The position numbers and the translations under genes are program-made. 64,000 bases of DNA from the NCBI RefSeq assembly GCF_014529535.1, contig NC_050737.1:1520447-1584446 (forward strand), read 5' to 3'. This stretch comes from Bradysia coprophila (Eukaryota; Arthropoda; Insecta; Diptera; Sciaridae). Shown here piece after piece: positions 60,602 through 64,000 of this stretch (positions within the stretch are counted from its first letter, which is position 1; the number at the start of each line of letters is the position of its first letter). The notes beneath the pieces were generated by a model. That model did no database searches and had not been told where the DNA came from. It saw only the letters and a program-made list of their open reading frames with translations.

Positions 60602-63600
60602 CTAGTCGAAATTTCCGTTGCAAGACTCATAATCACTGCCAATCACATCGTCCGACGATGTTGTACGATTCGAATCGTAACTGTTGCAGTTCGTATCGGA
60701 ACCAGACTTTTGAACTGGTATCGGTGACGGCGATTGAAACACAATACGAGGTTGTGGCTGTTGTTGCTGATTGTGATTGATGTCGTCCCGATTGATGGCG
60801 CTCAGTTCCTCCGTCAATGAACTGAATTGATTTCGGTGGTTTTGTAACGCTCGCCATATACGCACTTCAATGCCGCATCTGAATAAGCAGAACAGAAAAT
60901 TAGTACCCGCCGTGACTTCCCTTGCACAATGACAACCCCTTACTTCAAGTTCAGTCGAAGCAAATCCGATTTGTCCAAATTGTAGACAAAATCTTCATAG
61001 GTAAAATCTTCCGAGAATATGATGTTGCGTGACACACTGTCGACGTTGTTCCGAATCAACCAGTCATTCAGTTTCGAATCGATGGATGTGGTAGCACTGC
61101 GCATGAAATAGTCATTCGCAATGGGCAATCGTTTACCATTCGTCAACGGTTGACGATTGGAATCGCCACGACCTTGGAAGAAGCTTCGGTGTGACGACAG
61201 TTTGCGTGGTACGTTTTTTGCATTGGCAGCGTCAACTTCGCTAACATTTTGACTGGGAGGTATGGGAGATACGGAAGATGGCGTAAAATCGTCTTGTGGA
61301 TTTTTAGACGATTCACTGATATCGCTGAAGTAACTGGAAAATGACGTCCTGTCGTTACTTTTGTGCAAAGATTTCTAGAAAAATTGTCATACCCTTGCGA
61401 CACACTCCGATCGTACAGCAATGACAAACCGGACAATTGTTGTGTGAAATTCCGTAACATTTCCAAATTGAGATTCTGCTCGTCGATGGTGGATTTCAGC
61501 AGATTTTGGTAGATGCGCTGAGAATCGAGTAAGTCTTGAAGCAATTGAACGTTTTCCACCTTTAAGCCGGTGATTTCTTCGTTGATGTATTTGTGGTGTT
61601 CGATTTTTTTAGTTTTCTGCTTCGTTGAATTGACCGTACTGATACCAGACGTGGACATTGTCTCCTCTTCTTCGGCATTCTCTAAACGATCTTGACCGGC
61701 CAAATTAGCACCAAGCTCCGGTGACAGAACGGTTATTGCCGCCTGAACGGAACTTTTGACAAGATTGTCAAGAGCGAACATCCAATGAGGTTTAATGCTA
61801 TGAGATCGTAATACTGATATTACCGCGTCCTGGAATTGTGATAAAGAAAGGTTTCACTGAATGACTGCGGTCGAGGATTGCAGAAAGTATTTCCACTAAA
61901 ATATTGTCGCTTTTCTAGCGAAATTCCAAACTTTGACTCACCTGAAACGAGTAGAGAGCCAAATGAAGATGATCAATTGCCGTAGAATCAAAGTCTAAGC
62001 TTTTCTTTAGCTGAGCCATTGCACTTTCCAAAATCTCCTTATTTTGGTCGATAATGTAGTCTCTCAACGCTCGGATCATTATTTCTAGATTATGCTGTTG
62101 AGTGGTGGAAAGCGAAATTCGATTAAAAATTAGACCAATCACCCTGTCATATCTTTCATACTCACTTTACTTATCACGACTTGTACTTTGTGGTTATTCT
62201 CAATTTTATCCATCCACACATCACATATTTTCGTTTCATCGTGGCTCAGCACTTTCGATAGGGTAGCCCGCCTCTGCGAATCCTTTTTCAGCATATAAAA
62301 ACCGTCACTTTCAGCTGCATCACCCAATGGTTTCGACGATGTGCCCGACAGTTCAACCTTAATTGAATGACAATTGTTGAGAAAAGGAAGGACAACGAAA
62401 GCAATCGTATACACTTACTTCGGGGGATAACAGTCCACCAGATGAACTCCTTCGATTCAAACTGAATGACGAATCCGATTCGGTGTCCGCTTCGATGGAC
62501 GGAGAATTGATTAAGCTACAAAAATAAATGAAAAGTTTTTTCCTTGTTGTAATGAATTGCCGAGCAAGTAATTAATGAAGCGCAGCATATCAATTTAGCA
62601 ATTTCATTTTTTTTTTAAATTGAAAATTTCGACAAGACATCACGGCACAATTGGCAATAAAAATCTGTAACTACACAACTGGTTCATCGATGAAGTCACA
62701 TGCATACAAAAAATTATAATTTTTGTTAGTATTGACGTTACCTTAAGCTGATTGAGCTCGGCATCTGTATCGGAGCTAAATGAGTGTGATGTGAATACTT
62801 CGGTGCCGTCCTGGGTGATGCAAAATATCTGATCGTAGGTGAAAAATGTACGAAAAAAAAACAAAAGCCACACTTATCATCAATGGTAATATAAACAGGT
62901 GAAAATGAAAAGATATTTTTAGAAGAAGACAGGTAGACGGAAGACTTCTCAGTCAAAATCAAAAACAATGCAAAAGTTTTAATGCTTTTTATGCCCAGTT
63001 GAATTTGAGTAATTGAGCTTGATTCTGTTGTGAAGCACTGGTTGGCAGAAATTTAATGTGTATCTCTTGAGCATCATCCAGGGAGCATTATCTAAGGTTC
63101 GAGGGACCTTTAAGGCAGTTGCGTTCCTTAAATATTCGATGTGATTGAATTTGCGAAAGATTTAAAAAAAAAAAATCTCGATCGTAGTTTTAGCGTCGTG
63201 ATACCTTTTTAACCTGTCACAGACGGCAAGCACATCTTATCACCAGTATCATTACTGAATCTGCTACTTCCTTTTATCGATTTTTTTTTTCAATAGAACT
63301 GATGCGAAATCTGTTACTTCATTTGTTTGAACAGAAGTCCTTCTATATAAGACATCATTAGCCAGAGCTCGTCATGTACTGTTGTCGTTGTTGTCGATAG
63401 AAGATGATTGGCCGTCCGTAACAGGTTGAGGATCAAGTTTTATAAGTTTGAACTTAAGAAGAAAAAAAATGTCAGAACAGTCGGTATGAAGAGGTTTGAT
63501 TAAAGAGTGGCCGCGACCACTTCTAAATTTGCTTGAGTAAGTCGTTTCTAACATTTCTAACATGTTGTGACAAGAATCAAAATTATTGAACATTCAATAT

Positions 63601-64000
63601 AGAGTAGGATAAAGATGCATGGTTTGGTTATATGGTTAATAAACGAATAACTAGACGCTGAATTGACGTTTACTTGACACGACAAATATGTTTGAGAGAC
63701 AAGCTCAATTCTCAATTCATTTTGGAAAGTTTTCTTTTGTACAGGCGAATAAGTATAGGAAATTTTGATTAATAATTTTTGTATTATAATAGATAGAGAA
63801 GAAGAGTAAACGACAGTTAAAAAGGACACAAAAAACACAATCACTGTACTCACTCTAAATCAGGTGTTGTAGGAGTATTTGCGCTAGAGGAACTATTGTA
63901 CTGTGATGATGAAACGGTTTTGGTGATCATTCGATCAGCTGGCACCGATACACTTCGAGAAAATTCATTGCTTGCTACTGTTGTAACGCGTGATTTTCGG
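60602..64000 (-). CDS. Ask1: ASK1-type MAP kinase kinase kinase (MAP3K5/15; fly Ask1/Pk92B), C-terminal part, partial
   Basis: This stress-activated MAP3K acts above JNK and p38. Only the part after the kinase domain is in the window. Minus-strand exons are 64000(and beyond)-63854, 62810-62742, 62515-62419, 62357-62166, 62094-61942, 61829-61393, 61333-60944 and 60878-60602; all phases agree. Recognition blocks are [43 protein letters not shown] (family hallmark KPHWMFALD), [14 protein letters not shown], a coiled coil (about 61450-61600), and a SAM-like C-terminus: [42 protein letters not shown]. The last exon ends in a Ser/Gln/Asn-rich tail. Introns are mostly 59-71 nt. The 69-nt exon 62810-62742 could be optional. 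Confidence 0.92.
62742..62810 (-). other. Candidate cassette exon of the ASK1 gene (69 nt)
   Basis: Acceptor CATCACCCAG and donor AAG|GTAACG. The upstream exon ends in phase 2, this exon enters and leaves in phase 2, and the next exon starts in phase 2. Inclusion or skipping both keep the frame. Confidence 0.6.
62811..63853 (-). other. ASK1 intron holding a MITE
   Basis: The 1.04-kb intron has donor GTGAGTAC. It contains the 63211-63427 inverted-repeat element; the remainder is AT-rich with nothing recognised. Confidence 0.75.
63211..63427. mobile_element. MITE-like element with AACCTGT termini (217 bp)
   Basis: The left end AACCTGTCACAGACGGC and right end GCCGTCCGTAACAGGTT are near-perfect complements. 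A half copy is at 50143-50275, so it is a dispersed family. No target duplication is clear. It lies within an ASK1 intron. Confidence 0.75.

Noticed and set aside
61375..61392. Apparent 18-nt intron in the ASK1 gene (GTATGA...TTCTAG)
   Set aside because: Far too short and it does not change the frame as needed. Using the downstream acceptor TTTTCCAG at 61334 gives a normal 59-nt intron with matching phase.
62144..62165. Apparent 22-nt intron in the ASK1 gene
   Set aside because: The phase does not fit. The acceptor CTCAACAG before 62094 gives a 71-nt intron with the correct frame and good family agreement.

Overview
This 64 kb window is AT-rich eukaryotic DNA, almost certainly from an insect and most likely a dipteran. 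The host genes have short introns (many of 58-72 nt) with GT...AG borders, and their best family matches are conserved animal genes. The many small inverted-repeat transposons and the piggyBac, LINE and LTR pieces are typical of a nematoceran or other fly genome. I cannot fix the species from sequence alone. I saw no tRNA, rRNA, CRISPR or prokaryotic feature.

Host genes, left to right: a riboflavin transporter of the SLC52 family (minus, 10609-12581, 3 coding exons); the ERAD adaptor SEL1L/Hrd3 (plus, 18465-21109, 5 exons); a DYRK2-class dual-specificity kinase (plus, 24207-31344, 4 coding exons with a 4.7 kb intron); the CUL4-DDB1 substrate receptor DCAF5 (minus, 44924-49371, 7 exons); and the 3' half of an ASK1/MAP3K5-15 (fly Ask1/Pk92B) stress kinase gene (minus, 60602 to beyond 64000, 8 visible exons without the kinase domain). 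I joined exons from the splice sites, and the reading phase agrees at every junction. The genes are unrelated in pathway and show no sign of being co-regulated.

The rest is a mobile-element landscape. 1-4050 holds decayed dispersed repeats and a retroelement 3' fragment. 4275-7540 is a foldback-like element with 35-bp CpG-rich subrepeats at both ends; a small non-autonomous LTR retrotransposon (5890-7355) sits inside it. 7923-10597 is an apparently complete piggyBac element with TTAA target duplications and an intact 657-aa transposase, lying 7 bp from the stop codon of the SLC52 gene. Between genes there are MITEs and hairpins at 3525, 14082, 14589, 16933, 22077, 22590, 36677, 38851, 41529, 42137 and 43415. 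31345-43400 is a 12 kb gene-poor, very AT-rich stretch.

50143-59340 is a dense graveyard. It holds a degenerate coiled-coil pseudogene, a retroelement scrap, a foldback element with 210-bp terminal inverted repeats around 144-bp tandem repeats, and a nested series: a 3' scrap of the same retroelement family as at 2494-3406, split by a 5'-truncated RNase H-bearing LINE, itself split by a 1.3 kb element that shares the LINE's 3' tail. Next to this is a broken ubiquitin-like copy.

Most notable leads: the intact piggyBac and its effect on the SLC52 3' end; the two foldback elements with structured repeats; the LINE and its tail-sharing partner; a pre-miRNA-shaped hairpin at 42137-42210; and a perfect 112-bp-arm inverted repeat at 43415-43756.
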